From the NCBI RefSeq assembly GCF_000182925.2, contig NC_026505.1, forward strand, positions 4,898,001 through 4,962,000: a DNA stretch of 64,000 bases. The letters run 5' to 3'. Under the pieces are notes generated by a model. The model saw only the letters and a program-made list of their open reading frames with translations. It was not told where the DNA came from and searched no databases. Below are positions 25,056 through 37,105 of the stretch, one piece after another; the first letter of the stretch is position 1; each line of letters opens with the position of its first letter. The stretch is from Neurospora crassa OR74A. Its lineage: Eukaryota; Ascomycota; Sordariomycetes; Sordariales; Sordariaceae. Position numbers and translations under genes: made by a program.

Positions 25056-27438
25056 CTACCGATGACTGAACCCTTCCTCACTCCACTCCCCACCACTACT
25101 CCTTCCTGCACCTCCCGCCGCCGAACCCACGGCACCGACTGCCGCAGTCACAACATGCTGATCTGCATCCGCCGAGCCCATCCAATACAGTGAGAGGAAT
25201 ACCAGCACATGTAGCGCCACGCAGTACGCTGCAAATAGGTTTCTGCTCGTCCTCGTAGCCAACACCATCCTCGTGATCGAGTACACCGCCCTCTCCGGCA
25301 GACTCATCCGCTTGTATGCCCTAGCAGATTCGCGGCCCCTGAATGCCGCAAAGGGCGAAATGTTGGACTCGTACGCCTTCCTGTATCGGTCCAGCGCTAC
25401 GCCGCCGCCACCGTGATTCCCGTCGCTGCCGCTGGTTGCGCCGAAGGAGACGGCGGATGGGTTAGGGTTGGATGAGAAGGAGGCTGTCGAGGTGGCCGAC
25501 GCCATGCCGCCTCCAGCGCGGTTATAGCTGGACACGTAACGCGTCTTCTCGTAGAGATTCAGGTTATCCCGCTGGAGGGCAGCGATTTCCTGTCGGAGTT
25601 GGGACACCGTCTTGTGGGTCTCGGACAGCTCTTGCTCGAGCTGAGCATTGCGCTTCTTGAACCGGTCACGCTGCGCGGTGATCATGGGAAGAATGCCACC
25701 AGCTCCGCCGCCAGCAAAATCGGGCGAGTCCCGATCGGCACCGCGGGGGTTGAAGCCACTCACGATCGAAGAGGTAGGGGATATCCTGCCACCGCCCAAC
25801 TTCCGTGTGGGTGCGATCGAGGGGGCATAGCGGGCGACAGATGCTCCCGAAGGAAAAGCATTGGGCGCCTCAGCTTGGATGGTCGAGAGCTCATCTTCAA
25901 GCTTCTCGTTGAGGTTTTGCGACTTCTCAAGCTCGGCATTCGTCCGAGATAGCTCTTCCTGCAAGTCTTGAAGGCGAGTTTGGAGGTCCTGGTGCGAGAC
26001 GCGCAGGATGGTCAGCTCATCATTGAGCTTTTTGTTCCGCGCGAGGAGAAGCTGCTCGAGCGTATCCCCCTTTCCTCTCGCCTCGTTGTCTCCGTCGGCA
26101 TTATCGCCCGCAACCGCTCGTACCGCGTCGTCGTCATCACCTGTTGCGAACTCGATGCTCTTGAGAACTTCTAGCTCCTGCTTCACATCGTCATAGTCTG
26201 ACCACTTTTGAACCTTGGCCTTCAGCGCGTCCCGTTCCTCCTTGAGTAAGCCGACCTCTCTCTCCAGCCCACGGAGCTTGGCGTCTAGCTCTCTCTTCAG
26301 TGCTTCCTTGTCCACTCGCGCCGCGTCCAGCTTGCGGATCAGCGACGAGTTCTCCGACCTCACGCGCAGATATCCCGGGTCGTCCTCCAAAGAAATAGCC
26401 GGCTGTGCGGAAACCTGCGACTTTGATTGCGCAAGCTCAAGGCGCAGCTGTTCGTTGCGGGCTTCCACCTCGGCAAGTCTCGTACTTGTGCGCTCCAAGT
26501 CGGACTGGACCATCTCCAACTCAGCGCTCGTAACGTGACCGGTCTGTTCCTCGGCATCATCAGATTTGCCCAGTCTCTGGTTGACTTCGTAGCTAGCCTT
26601 GAGCTCGCTGAGTAGACGGTCCTGGTTCTCAATCTTCTCCTCGAGTGCCTTCTCCTTGGCCGTCCAGTTGTCCTGCTTCTCCTCGAGCACGGCATTCCAC
26701 GAAGACTCGACCTCCCTGACCTTGGATTCCAAATTCTCCTCTAGCTGTCTCCTGGCGTCGGACTCTTTCTGAAGTCGAGATTCCGTCTCTTCAAGTTGTG
26801 ATGTGAGCTTGGCCACGTTTTTCTGCAAGTGACTGTTCTCCTCGGTGAGCTTCGGTAGCGTGTCTTCCGAAACAAGCATCGAGTCGACCGATGCCTCGAG
26901 TAGCGGGTACGGATCCGGCGCTTCGGATAAGGATGTGTAGGCGTGGAGAAAGGCCGAGTTGACAGACTTGGAGTGGTTCGTCAGGAGGTCGATAAAGCCC
27001 TGGTAGGCTGTCGTTGTTGTGGTGTTTGTGTTAGTCCACTAACTTTGGGAGCCGGCGTTGTCCTCGGGTGAGATGTTGCGTACCTTTAAGCAGCCCCTTG
27101 ATCTCTCCCAGCTTGGTCGCATCGTCTAACTTGCGAAAGTCTTTGGTCTTTTGTGCGAGGTCCTTTCTTTGTACGGTCGAGTCCCGTTGGAAGGTAACAA
27201 TTTCTGACGCCGTGTTGTCCAGATTCGAGACTAAGGAAGTGAAGTCGAGACCTAGACAAGGTAGAGTCAGAAAACACCGGCTAGAAGACAACTAACTTCA
27301 AGACTGGGGAGTATAGACCGTCGTACTTCTCCATTGTGAAATGGCACTTTGGAACTTGTTTGTCGCATTCGGGGCGTCTCCTCCTCCTCCTCCTCCTCCT
27401 CCTGCTCCTAGAGCCTCCGGGCTGATGACATCCGCCAT
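25056..27438 (-). CDS. COY1: CASP/Coy1-type Golgi coiled-coil membrane protein
   Basis: Three minus-strand exons: 27438-27327, 27251-27084 and 27007-25056 (743 residues). The start MADVISPEALGAGGGGGGG leads to FQSAISQWR, then exon 2 SLDFTSLVSNLDNTASEIVTFQRD...LAQKTKDFRKLDDATK, and exon 3 AYQGFIDLLTNHSKSVNSAFL. This is the conserved N-terminal block of CASP proteins. Long heptad-rich coiled coils fill about 140-520. The CASP C-terminal domain follows (LPMITAQRDRFKKRNAQLEQEL...YEKTRYVSSYN). A single membrane anchor lies at about 683-703 with a Gly/Ala/Ser-rich lumenal tail. CASP/Coy1 tethers vesicles within the Golgi. Both introns use GTACGN donors. The poly-Gly run is encoded by an unstable (GGA)n repeat. 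Confidence 0.92.
27378..27402 (-). repeat. (GGA)n repeat coding for poly-Gly in CASP
   Basis: Trinucleotide run (CCT on the + strand) within exon 1 of the CASP gene, giving about seven successive glycines near residue 13-19. Length changes would stay in frame. Confidence 0.85.
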
Positions 27439-28120
27439 AGTGTCGGTATTTGCCTGCTTGCGCAGTGCTCAAGTTCTTATTACGAGACCTAGGCCAGCCT
27501 AGGGTTGGGATTGCATGCGGTTAACGGTGTTGGGTTGTTGTCTGTCGGATACCTTCTCGAGGGATGTGGTACTGTATCGATGTCGGGAGATGATATGTCA
27601 AACGGTGATGCATCGATGCGTGGCAGGGAGTGTTCAGCTTGAAGGTACATTGGAAACCAACACCATTCAGCAGACCGTCACTGAGGTGCCTGTTCCCTTC
27701 CTATGCCGCTCCTGTTGGTCCGGGCTTCATGCCACTGGGCCCCCGCCGACGGGAGGCAAGACCTAGGGGATCGATCCGCCTGGAACTGTCCCACAGGGGG
27801 CAGCACCAACAGCCCCAGGCCAGGAACAGCACAGGGAAAGCCCAGCGTCGTCACCTCCACCAACAGCCCACTGGACTTACAGGGGTCCTCACTACCTCTA
27901 CACTGGTAGGTACCACCTACGTAACTGCCTGAAGGTGTCCCGCCTCAGCTCCCATCCCGCAGCCGGTGACATCGATCCGATCTTCTTCTTGACTTGCAAC
28001 TTGCGAAAAGCTTCAAGGACAACAACACACAGCTCACTACGTGGTACAAGTCGCATTGCGCAAATCCGCCTTTCTCGACCCGGCATGCCCAGGTAACAAT
28101 GTTGTCGAAGCTGCACCGGA
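27439..28120. other. Divergent promoter region CASP / VPS3
   Basis: 680 bp between divergently transcribed genes. It has one TAGGTACCACCTA motif near 27906. No other element recognised; short open frames here lack families. Confidence 0.6.
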
Positions 28121-31100
28121 ATGGCACCCGCACCCGCAGCATCCCCCAAGCCCATGGCAGCCGGTCCATATGTCTTGCGGCCCTTGCTCCACGATGTTCC
28201 TCTATCGGCTGAGGGCAACGACGAGGACATCAAGATCAACTGCGTCGACTACTTGGGTGAGCTCCCCTATGACCTTGTGACTGCTGTCCATGCGCCCAGC
28301 CATACTGACACCCTGCTTTGCGCCCAACCCAGACGGTAACCTTTATGTGGGAACCTCCGCATCCGAACTGCTCCATTTCTTCCGCATACCGCGCGATCCC
28401 AACGATCCGAACAGTACCGACACCTTCATCCTCGCGTCGAGACTACTTCCTGCTTACTCGGAAACCTCCGGCTCGCCCAATGGCCCGAAACCGGGTGTAC
28501 AGCAGATCCTGCTACTGCCCCGCGTAGGCAAGGCCTGTATCCTTTGCAACTGGACAGTCACTTTCTACTCGCTACCCGAGCTGAGCCCGGTTTTTGGGAC
28601 CACCCAAGTCAGGAACTGTAACTGGATTGGAGGTGTGGACTTGAACGAGGATTTCGAATATCCAGGGGCCGCCGTCACCATTCTTCTTTCGCTCAACAGA
28701 CGCATACAGGTGGTGAGGATTGGGGACGATGCTCGTGTCATCAGGAAGATCGACTTTGCCGGGAGTACTCTCTCGGTGCGGAGGGACTCAATAGCATGTG
28801 TTGCCGATTCCAGAAGCTATGCCTTGCTGGACGTTGATCGGCAGCTCAAGATCCCGTTGATGAGCATATCCTCCCTGGATGACTCGGCTCCGGGAGGGCA
28901 ATATGGCCAAACCCAGAATATTGCAGGGCCCCCCGAAAACGGAGGTCACTCGAGGAGCGCATCATCGGCGACAGCGAGACTCGCCCCTGCTGACTTCCAG
29001 GGCCACTCAAGAAGCACAAGCTTGTCCGGGTTGATAGGGAACATGCGAGGGAACCAGAGACCGCAGGGAGAGCAAGAGGATCCTGTATTTCAGCAACCTG
29101 GCACACCAAAAGCTTCCTCCCATCCAGAGCCCAACCCCAGCCCAGGTTCAAAAGATGCGGACAAACCATTACCTCCTCCCCCACAAGATTCGGCGGCATC
29201 TCTAGCGTCCCAAGCTCCTGGCCCAGGGGGAATCTCGCCGGCACGCATAGCATCGCCTAAACCGCAACCTGGATTAGTCTTTTTGAAGCCACATATTGTG
29301 TCCCCCACGTCAGAAGAGTTCCTGCTCGTAACGGGAACAGGACCCCTCGACCCCGGCATCGGCATGTTTGTGAATCTGGACGGCGAGCCTACGAGGCCCA
29401 CCGTTGAGTTCGAAAGATATCCACGGGAGATTGCTGTTGATGGGGGTGCGCCCGACGTTTCATCTCCAGGGGCATCGACGATGGGCCGTGAAGATGAGGG
29501 CTATGTCTTTGCTTCTATGGGAAAGGAGTTCGAAGATGGCGTACACCAGGGCTTGGAGATCCAAAGATTCAATGTCAGCGTCGGAGAAGATGAAGCAGAG
29601 AAGTTTTGGCTGGAAGTGCCTAAAAAGGATAACTCAGCTACTGCTGCTGCTACCAACACCCCTATAGGCATCAGATCACTCTTGGCTAGCGAAGAGATGC
29701 ATTTTGAGGAAGTAGTCAAACGGCTTTGTCAGAGGAGGTTTTCGCCTTTCATTGGGGGTTCTGCAACACATACTGTGTCCATAAAGGGTGCCGACTCACG
29801 TACGGCATCCTCCATAGAGCGACTAGCACGAGAGAAGGAACTGTTCGATCGAGACCTTGCATCGGAAGAGGAGCCGTTGCCGGAAAACTGGGAGACGGTG
29901 CGGAACAGAGAGAACGAGGATTTCGTGCGTGTGCTAGCCAAAGGCTCGTCACGCCTTGCTGTCTGGACAGGGGCGAATATATGGTGGGCTGTTCGAAACC
30001 CCCTGTTGCTTCAGTTGGAATCGAGCCTGGAGTTGGCAACATCTAGAGAACAACAGAGCAGCTCAAACAGCTCGGAACAGAAAACAGAACTTCTCGGTCT
30101 CATAAAAACTATCAATAACCGGGAGCCCAAGACAGAGCTAGAGTTTATGACTCTCGGATACGTCAAGCAACGGGCCAGCATCATGCTTGTCACCCACTTT
30201 CTAAACTCTGCCGAATCCCCCTTTAGCAATTTTGAGACCAGGCAAATGGAAGCAAGTCTTCTTGACGGTGACTTGGACGCAAGAGTCGTTTTGTCACTAA
30301 TTCCTGCTCTTCGAAACGAGATCGTCGTGGGCCAAAAGGGCATTTGGGTTTATGGGGGGATCAAATCTCTTGTCGAAGAGTACATCGCAGCGGAGAAGGA
30401 CATGGAAGTTACGCAGACGGTCGATGCGCTACCTCGACATGTGCTGGACTGCTTACGCCGATTCCTCACTGCTTGGAGAAACAAAAGGGGATTCGGCAGT
30501 ATCTCGGCCGAGATCTTTCGGACAGTGGATGCGTCCCTGCTACTAGTGCTCCTGGAGCTGGACAAAAACACACCTGTAGGCAAGTCTGGCGAGCCTGGTT
30601 CGCCTCGAAAGGAACTGTATGAACTCGTGGACCACGGAGTCGACTGCTTTGACAGGGCGATTAGCCTGTTAGAGGGATACCGCCGCCTGTATGTTCTTAG
30701 TCGGCTCTATCAGCAACGTAAGCTATCGCCTTATGTGCTCAAAACATGGAAGCGTATTATCGAAGGGGAAGAGGACCGGGGCGGCGAGCTGGGGAGCGAC
30801 GGCGAGTTGCAAGTCAGAAGGTATCTCAGCAACATCAGCAACCAGGAGCTGGTGAAAACATACGGTGTCTGGCTTGCTAAGCGTAATCCCAAGCTGGGTG
30901 TCGAGGTTTTCGCCGACGACAAAATCAAAGCACCGAAGTTGGTGCCCACTGAAGTAGTTGCCCTTCTAAGAGAGGAGGCACCCGATGCAGTCAAGTACTA
31001 CCTCGAGCATCTCGTGTTCCGAAAGGGCAGCACGGCCTATATCAACGAGCTGATCACGTACTACCTCGACATTGTCATCAACGACCTACAAAGCTCACCA

Positions 31101-31997
31101 GAATCCCGAGCGACCGTCACGGCCTCATATGAAGCCTACCGCGCCTTGCGCCCTCCGAAACCCACATATCGCCAATTCCTAACAGACAACGCTCCTCCAG
31201 ACAATGAAGCCTGGCAAAGTCGACTCCGACTTTTGCAACTCCTAGGCGGTGCGAACGACTACGACGCCTGCGCCATCCGCCAGCGCATCGACTCCTCCCT
31301 AGCACAGTTCTCTTCAGAGCACGGCGCATCACACACCTCAAAGCAGAAGCAGCAGCAACCACAGCAGAAACAGCGTCTCCTTGTTCCCGAAGCCATCATT
31401 ATCAACGGCCGCCTTCACGACCACGAAGACTCCATCCGCCTGCTCGTCCACCACCTAGGCGACTATGACTCCGCAGTCTCTTATTGCCTAAGGGGCGGCC
31501 TTTCCCTCTCTTTTAACAACAGCACCGCGCCTGCCCAGCAAAAACAGCCTCTACCCAGCAAGGAAACACAGTCCCACCTCTTCCACGTTTTGTTAGCCGA
31601 GTTCCTCGCCATCGAAGACCTCAGCGACCGCGTCGAGCAGACGGGCGCGCTGCTCGAGCGGTTCGGCGGCTGGTTTGATGTTTTGGAGGTCTTGGGGATG
31701 ATTCCGGACGGGTGGTCGGTGGATGTCGTCGCGCATTTCTTGGTGACGGCGCTGAGGAAGCTGGTGGAGGAAAGGCATGAGAGTTTGGTGCAGAGGGCGT
31801 TGAGTGGGGCGGAGAATTTGAGGGTTGGGTATGAGAGTGTGGTGAGGATGGATGAGATTGGGCCCACGGTTGTTGGTAGTGATGGTGGGGAGAAGGGAGG
31901 TGGAGGGCATGAAGGGGAGGAAATGCAGGAGATGGAGATGGGGGACATGGGCGGGAGGGGGGTCGGTGTTGGAGTTGATGATGACCAGTTTGCCTAA
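28121..31997 (+). CDS. VPS3: Vps3/TGFBRAP1-like CORVET subunit (CNH and Vps39-type domains)
   Basis: Exons 28121-28256 and 28333-31997 (1266 residues). The junction gives INCVDYL|DGNLYVGTSASELLHFF, the first blades of a citron-homology (CNH) beta-propeller that continues with ILCNWTVTFYSLPEL and LLSLNRRIQVVRI. A low-complexity insert (about 230-358, Ser/Pro/Gly-rich) interrupts the propeller. The long helical C-terminal half includes KTELEFMTLGYVKQRASIMLV and, near 1075-1100, LLVHHLGDYDSAVSYCLRGG, the clathrin-repeat-like Vps39 region. The extreme C-terminus is Gly/Glu/Met-rich. Vps3 is the Rab5-binding subunit of CORVET, which tethers early endosomes; TGFBRAP1 is the animal orthologue. Vps39 is the main alternative, but the N-terminal sequence fits Vps3 better. 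The start ATG is chosen because it is the first in frame with the propeller. Confidence 0.82.
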
Positions 31998-32234
31998 GGT
32001 TCTTTCCTTCTCTTTTTATATTAGCGAAATTTTGAAGCATTTATCATGGCCCTTTCTGACTATGCAAGCTTGGAGGGGACAATATTTTTTTTATTCATGA
32101 GTCTACCGGCCACAACAGTAAGCGGTCGGTACTTCCAACGAACTGAAGCAGAGGATGACACGAAGTGTTTGGTTGTGGCCGGAGCGTGTGACAGGCCGAT
32201 ATAGTATGTACATTTAAAAGGGTTACTCAACAAC
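31998..32234. other. Spacer VPS3 / tRNA-Gln
   Basis: 3' flank of the VPS3-like gene. No further element seen. Confidence 0.5.
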
Positions 32235-32319
32235 GGTTGTATAGTGTAGCGGTTATCACTCCGGATTCTGAAATCCATCAGAACATTCCGGCAACCCCGG
32301 TTCGATTCCGGGTACGACC
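32235..32319 (+). tRNA. tRNA-Gln (anticodon CTG) with a 14-nt intron
   Basis: The cloverleaf is complete. Acceptor GGTTGTA pairs with TACGACC (one T-G wobble). The anticodon stem CCGGA/TCCGG encloses the loop TTCTGA, then a 14-nt insertion (AATCCATCAGAACA), then T. The intron sits in the standard place after position 37. The T arm is CCCGG-TTCGATT-CCGGG. No CCA is encoded. A pol III terminator follows 5 bp downstream. Confidence 0.95.
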
Positions 32320-32324
32320 TTCAC

Positions 32325-32340
32325 TTTTGACTTTATTTTT
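32325..32340 (+). terminator. RNA polymerase III terminator of tRNA-Gln
   Basis: TTTT at 32325-32328 and a back-up TTTTT at 32336-32340, just after the tRNA gene. Confidence 0.75.
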
Positions 32341-34321
32341 CCTATCTAACACTCTTTTCTCTTCCAAAGCTCTTTATTATGGCTTCTCCTGCATTTTTAT
32401 TCCGGTTTGTTTTTCGTTATTGAACAGGTAGAACGGATATATCAATTTTGCCCAATGTCAGGACCAAGCACAGCAGGCCGGCCTCATGCCTGCCTGCACG
32501 ACCAACAGACAGCACCTGTTCAACTGTCCGACGTTAAAGGAAGCAATCAGTTAATCTATTGATAGACACGTTGTGTACTGTTGAAAGGAGGCCGTCGTGA
32601 ATATCGCCGGCATATAAGGGATCCAGGACTGCCAAGCAACTTGAAGGAAACACTGGAAGCTATTCACGAAGATAAGCCAGACGGTTGACTGGAAATCTGG
32701 CTGGCTCCAAGGAACGTGCATGTAAACCCACAACCCCAGCCTTCTTGCACTCGCTTTCTCTTTATAGCCATATGTTTAGATCAATGTTAATCTGGTACTG
32801 GTGAAATAGCGCCGAGGAGCCCAGGTTGTCCTCCATGCTTTGAAGGGTTGATGAGTTGCTCCTTTCCTTCGCATGGCTAATACCTTTCCGCTCTGCAGTA
32901 CATGCCTTTCGTCACTTTTTGCAAACCCCAAAACGGCTTGAACTAGGGTATCGTGGACATTGGTTGAACCATCTTCGTATCAGTTCAAGAGATGACTTTG
33001 AGGCCGGATGTATATTCGGGGGTCTTGTCTGGTCAAGACCTCTCGTGCCGCAGGATCACTGTGATCTTTTCAGCGTGATGGTTCCATGCAACGAGCAAGG
33101 ACAAGTCGTAACTGATACCAACTCTTGATTTGCACAATGTATCACCTTTGCGCAATCGATCACTCCCACCATGACGTTACTGCGCTCACCAGCCTCGTCC
33201 AGGACTTGATCATCGAAGTCGTCTGCAAACACATCCGCAAGTACATAGCCTTACTCCTAAGGCTGTTCCTGCCAGTCTTTTTTTTTCCAAGACCCCCGCG
33301 ACTTCTGGCTCATATTCCATCCAATTCCAGGATTTGTCAACATCTAGCGAAATCCCTTGCACCTTGGCCGCACCCTTTTTCTCAGTCCCCTTTTCTTTGC
33401 CAGCCCGACCAGATGGCCGATAGAGCCCTTCCACATCACGAAAGGACCATAGCCAAGAAGCGTATCTCCCATTAACCCACTGGGAGGAAAGATGAGTTTT
33501 GACCGAGCCATGTTCGCCTACCAAAGCAAGTAGTTGGCCCAGACCAGAAGCGTTCCGAACCGGAGGCAACTCGGTAACCAACCATCGAATACACAATCAT
33601 CCATTGCCCTTGTCTGGCGATGAATCCTCTGGAAGCGCGACAGCTTCGTCGTAGAGGAGGTCAAACATGTATACCTCCGGGCCCGGAACCGTGCGGCCAA
33701 CGGCGCTTCCGTGGAAGGAAAAGATGAACTTTGACGAAAAGCATTTTGCGCAGCTATGGGGTTCCGGCGAGATGAGTGATGGCATCGCTTGTTGACTTAC
33801 TGCCAAGGTATCTTGGATGATGCATCAACCGTGGCGCCGAGTTCAGGTACGGAAACATGACAATGAGGCCATGGGAGCTAGGTATCGATAAGCCCTCCGT
33901 TCTCCGTCTGTACACTCGTAGCTGTGTAGCATGGTTAAGTCCAATTGGGCATGATGCCGCCCACCCATCAATTATCATCAACCCGAGAGCTGAACAACCA
34001 CTCAAGCTGTTTCGGTCCGCCATTGTGCCCTGTCTTTAGTAGAGGAAAGAGATGCGCAAACTGAGTTCAGTTTGACCCAGGCTAGAATCAACATCCTGGA
34101 GAACACATGAAAACTGAAGTGCGCGTCAGGTCATGTCGAAAGAAGCAACGAAAAGAAAAGAAAAGACAAGAAGAAGGAGCGAAGTTCCATTCAGTGTCAC
34201 AACCTAAGTGCGGGGTACCAGAAGAAGTGGAAAAAAGGGGCAGGAAGAGCTCCATAAACAGTTGGAGCTTTCCCCACCCTATCTATACAAACCACCTTCT
34301 GCAATGTGTCTTTTATCAAAT
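32341..34321. other. 2 kb intergenic region between two tRNA genes
   Basis: No protein or RNA gene recognised in either strand besides the flanking tRNAs. Open frames are below 130 codons without known domains. Confidence 0.5.
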
Positions 34322-34418
34322 GGCCCGCTGGCCAAATGGTAAGGCGTCAGATTTCGGTTTTCTTTCAAAAACAGGAAACTCTCTCTGAAGATTGGGCGTT
34401 CGAGCCGCCCGTGGGTCG
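34322..34418 (+). tRNA. tRNA-Arg (anticodon TCG) with a 25-nt intron
   Basis: Acceptor GGCCCGC pairs with GTGGGTC (two G-T wobbles); the discriminator base is G. The D arm is TGGCCAAATGGTAAGGC. The anticodon stem TCAGA/TCTGA encloses TT-TCG-G. An intron (34358-34382) follows position 37. The T arm is GGGCG-TTCGAGC-CGCCC. TCG decodes CGA arginine codons. A T5 terminator lies at 34426-34430. Confidence 0.92.
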
Positions 34419-34425
34419 ATTTATC

Positions 34426-34430
34426 TTTTT
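34426..34430 (+). terminator. RNA polymerase III terminator of tRNA-Arg
   Basis: Run of five T, seven bases past the tRNA 3' end. Confidence 0.75.
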
Positions 34431-35859
34431 GTGTCTTTCTTATTTTTATCTTTGGTATGTTGGTTGGTGCTCGAGGTGGTGATGTCTGTTTTAGGGATTG
34501 TGTTTTGGAGAAGTTAGTATACTATACTGCGCTGTACATGCGGCCCCTTGTTTGCTCAGGACTCGCGTCACTTTCGGTTTTCTATTCATTCTTCTTTCTT
34601 TTGCAGTTTTCCCCTTTGTTTTATCTTTGACGGCTCAATTCACGGAAAAGGGGCTGGATGTCACTCTTTTTTTGCTTCCCCCCCTTGGGTAGCTCTTGAA
34701 GCGTGGGTAAGGTGAAATGTAGTTGCTAATGTGGCCCGCGGGGTGACATAATTTCTTATTCACCATCTTTCGCGAATTACGGCATGGCCGAAGATATGTT
34801 ACAGAAGCGACGATGTTGCCCGAGAGATCCAAGGGCAAAATTACCATCATGAAGATTTTGCGGCCCCAGACCTTTAACGCAACGGGTCAAGTCCGAGGAA
34901 CTGCCGAGCTCACGAAGGAGAATGATGAACTTTGTGTCGATGATATGTTCAGGTCAGTTCGAAGTTACATGGAAGGATCGAAAGGACCTCAGACACGAGT
35001 CACAAGGCTCAACTAAGCAAGAGGTATTGCGTCGGTAAGAAAGGGTTGTCACTTGTCCCCAAGTTGCCGACGGAAAGGTGATGCCGGAGTGCCAACCACT
35101 TTGTCGTTTGAGCCAACTCAAGTGGGACTACACTTGGATTGACATCCTTGAGTTACTGTTTTATGCAAGATCCTTACTGTCGACAACAAGAATGACATAC
35201 CAGATGCCGTGCTTCCAAACACTTGCAGAGGTGGTGCACGATCGATGCTCCGTTATGGTGATTTAGATGGGTATGCAAGGAACAGGACAAGAGACTTGAA
35301 ATGAGTGGTTGTTGAAGCATTTCCGCTTTCCCGAATTTGGGAACATATGAATACTATAGCAGACAGGAAGACACTTCCCTTTTGGGAAACAGACGATTGC
35401 ACTGCTGATAGGTAGTCGTGATAGCCACAAATGGCTATTTGAACGATGGAACTGGTGAGGGTCGAAGGAGCTGCTTGGTAGTGTAGCGCGAACGGGGATC
35501 CTTTGGATCTTGTCCTAACCTCCTTTTTAGGTTCCGAGTTTGGTGTTTCCGAGTACTGAAATAGGTAGGTAGTGTAGTAAGTGACGCGGGATAATGGTTT
35601 AATGCCACAACACCATGAGGCTCACCTTGACGATCGCTAACGAGCTGGAGGAGGAGGAAGTCTTGTGGGCTTACCCACTGCGCAAACGTAAAGTCGATAT
35701 AACCTACACAAGGCCCTGTCTCAACTATCAATCTCATCTTCCATCACCATCAACAACACCGACAAGATCACATCAAAGCTTCACCAACAACTTCACGTCA
35801 ATCACACCCTCACAACCATATCGTCCAGCAGTAAAGCAAATATTCCAACATCAGCAACA
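34431..35859. other. Intergenic region upstream of a small secreted protein gene
   Basis: 1.4 kb with one TAGGTAGGTAG motif near 35563-35573 and a CA/TC-rich leader (about 35720-35859) before the next start codon. No other gene seen. Confidence 0.5.
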
Positions 35860-36318
35860 ATGCAGTTCATCGCCACTCTTCTCGTCATCGCGGCTTCTGT
35901 CCCCTTCACCTCTGCCTTAACCCGTCCCAAAGCAAACGAGTACAAGGATACCGACTGGTAAGATACCTGACCAAACTAACTGTCCCGCCTGTAACCCCTA
36001 AAGCAGGCAACCAGATAGAGACTAGAAATCTAACATGTTCCGCGCTTCCCACCAAACAGTAAGAACTGGAACTATGGCCACAACTCCTTCCTCTTCTACG
36101 ACGTCACCATGGACGACACCACCAACTCGGTATATCTGGCCGACGGGTACGGGCTCGACAGCAAGACGAGGGGCTGGTGCGGATACTCGGAGAAGAGCAA
36201 GGACGGCGGTGTCTGCCAGGGCGTCAACCTCGGCCGTATGCCGGAGGGCTGCGTCAATATCAACGAGGTGGCCAAGCTTGTGGGGAGAGTCAAGTGTGTT
36301 CAGTCGGTTATCGTCTGA
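35860..36318 (+). CDS. Small secreted protein, 118 residues, five cysteines
   Basis: Exons 35860-35957 and 36060-36318. The N-terminus MQFIATLLVIAASVPFTSA is a good signal peptide with an AXA-like cleavage site. The mature part starts about LTRPKANEYKDTDCKNWNYGHNSF. The Cys codon in TDC is split by the 102-bp intron (TG|T), which supports the splice. Five cysteines are visible (TDC, GWC, GVC, EGC, VKC), an odd number for a small disulfide-bonded protein. I do not recognise a family; it could be a Sordariales-specific secreted or cell-wall protein. A CA-rich leader typical of highly expressed fungal genes precedes it. Confidence 0.78.
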
Positions 36319-37105
36319 AAGAGGAAGGGGATGGTGATGATGTTGGGTATGAGGATAACATCGGTATGGCGTGTAGGACACGAGGGGCACAGGTCGCGAG
36401 GGAAACGATTGGCGATACCCTTGATCCGGTGCCTATGGACTCTTGGATGTTTTATTATCTAGTTTGGATTGCTTTGATTGCTTGAGTCATTGCTGTTTCT
36501 ATATCAGCCAGAGCTTTGTAATTAGTACTCGACCCAACTGCTCGTTGCTTTCATTGACCAGGCGAACGGAGAAGTCAGACGAGCCTGCATTGTCATTGAG
36601 CAGCATCCTTGTCATTTTTCTGCCAGCAGTAAGTCTGGAAGGGCGATGTAGGATCGTTTCATTGTGAAATTTCAATAAATCAAAAGCACCGTAACCAGTC
36701 CATTGATGAGTGTTCGATATGAAGATTCAAGATGATGGACTGGGGGAAGTCGATTGACTTGATGCCCTGCCTGCCGGGAACCCCAGCATTTTGTGGAAAA
36801 CAGCACCATGCCCGATTAGGAATGCAGCCCCCTTTGCCGAAAGCACAGGCCATCTCAGCTCTCGGCCAGCGCAGGCCGAACGCCAATGGATTGAGGCGAT
36901 GTGGCATTTGGTGAGGCGACTGGAAGGAAGGTGACAGCTTCCCGTTTCCCCAATTTACGAACGCGACTTCTTTCCACTTTCTAGACTTATTCCACTCTTT
37001 AATCCACCACAACATCGACCTTCTTCCCGTCCACGACTCCTTTCTCTTCTGACCAACGCCAATTTGCCTCTCTTATCCTCCCAGTACACAACACAATAAT
37101 TCACA
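36319..37105. other. Intergenic region secreted protein / Sec61 gamma
   Basis: 3' flank and promoter sequence. A pyrimidine-rich leader precedes the Sec61 gamma start. Nothing else seen. Confidence 0.6.
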
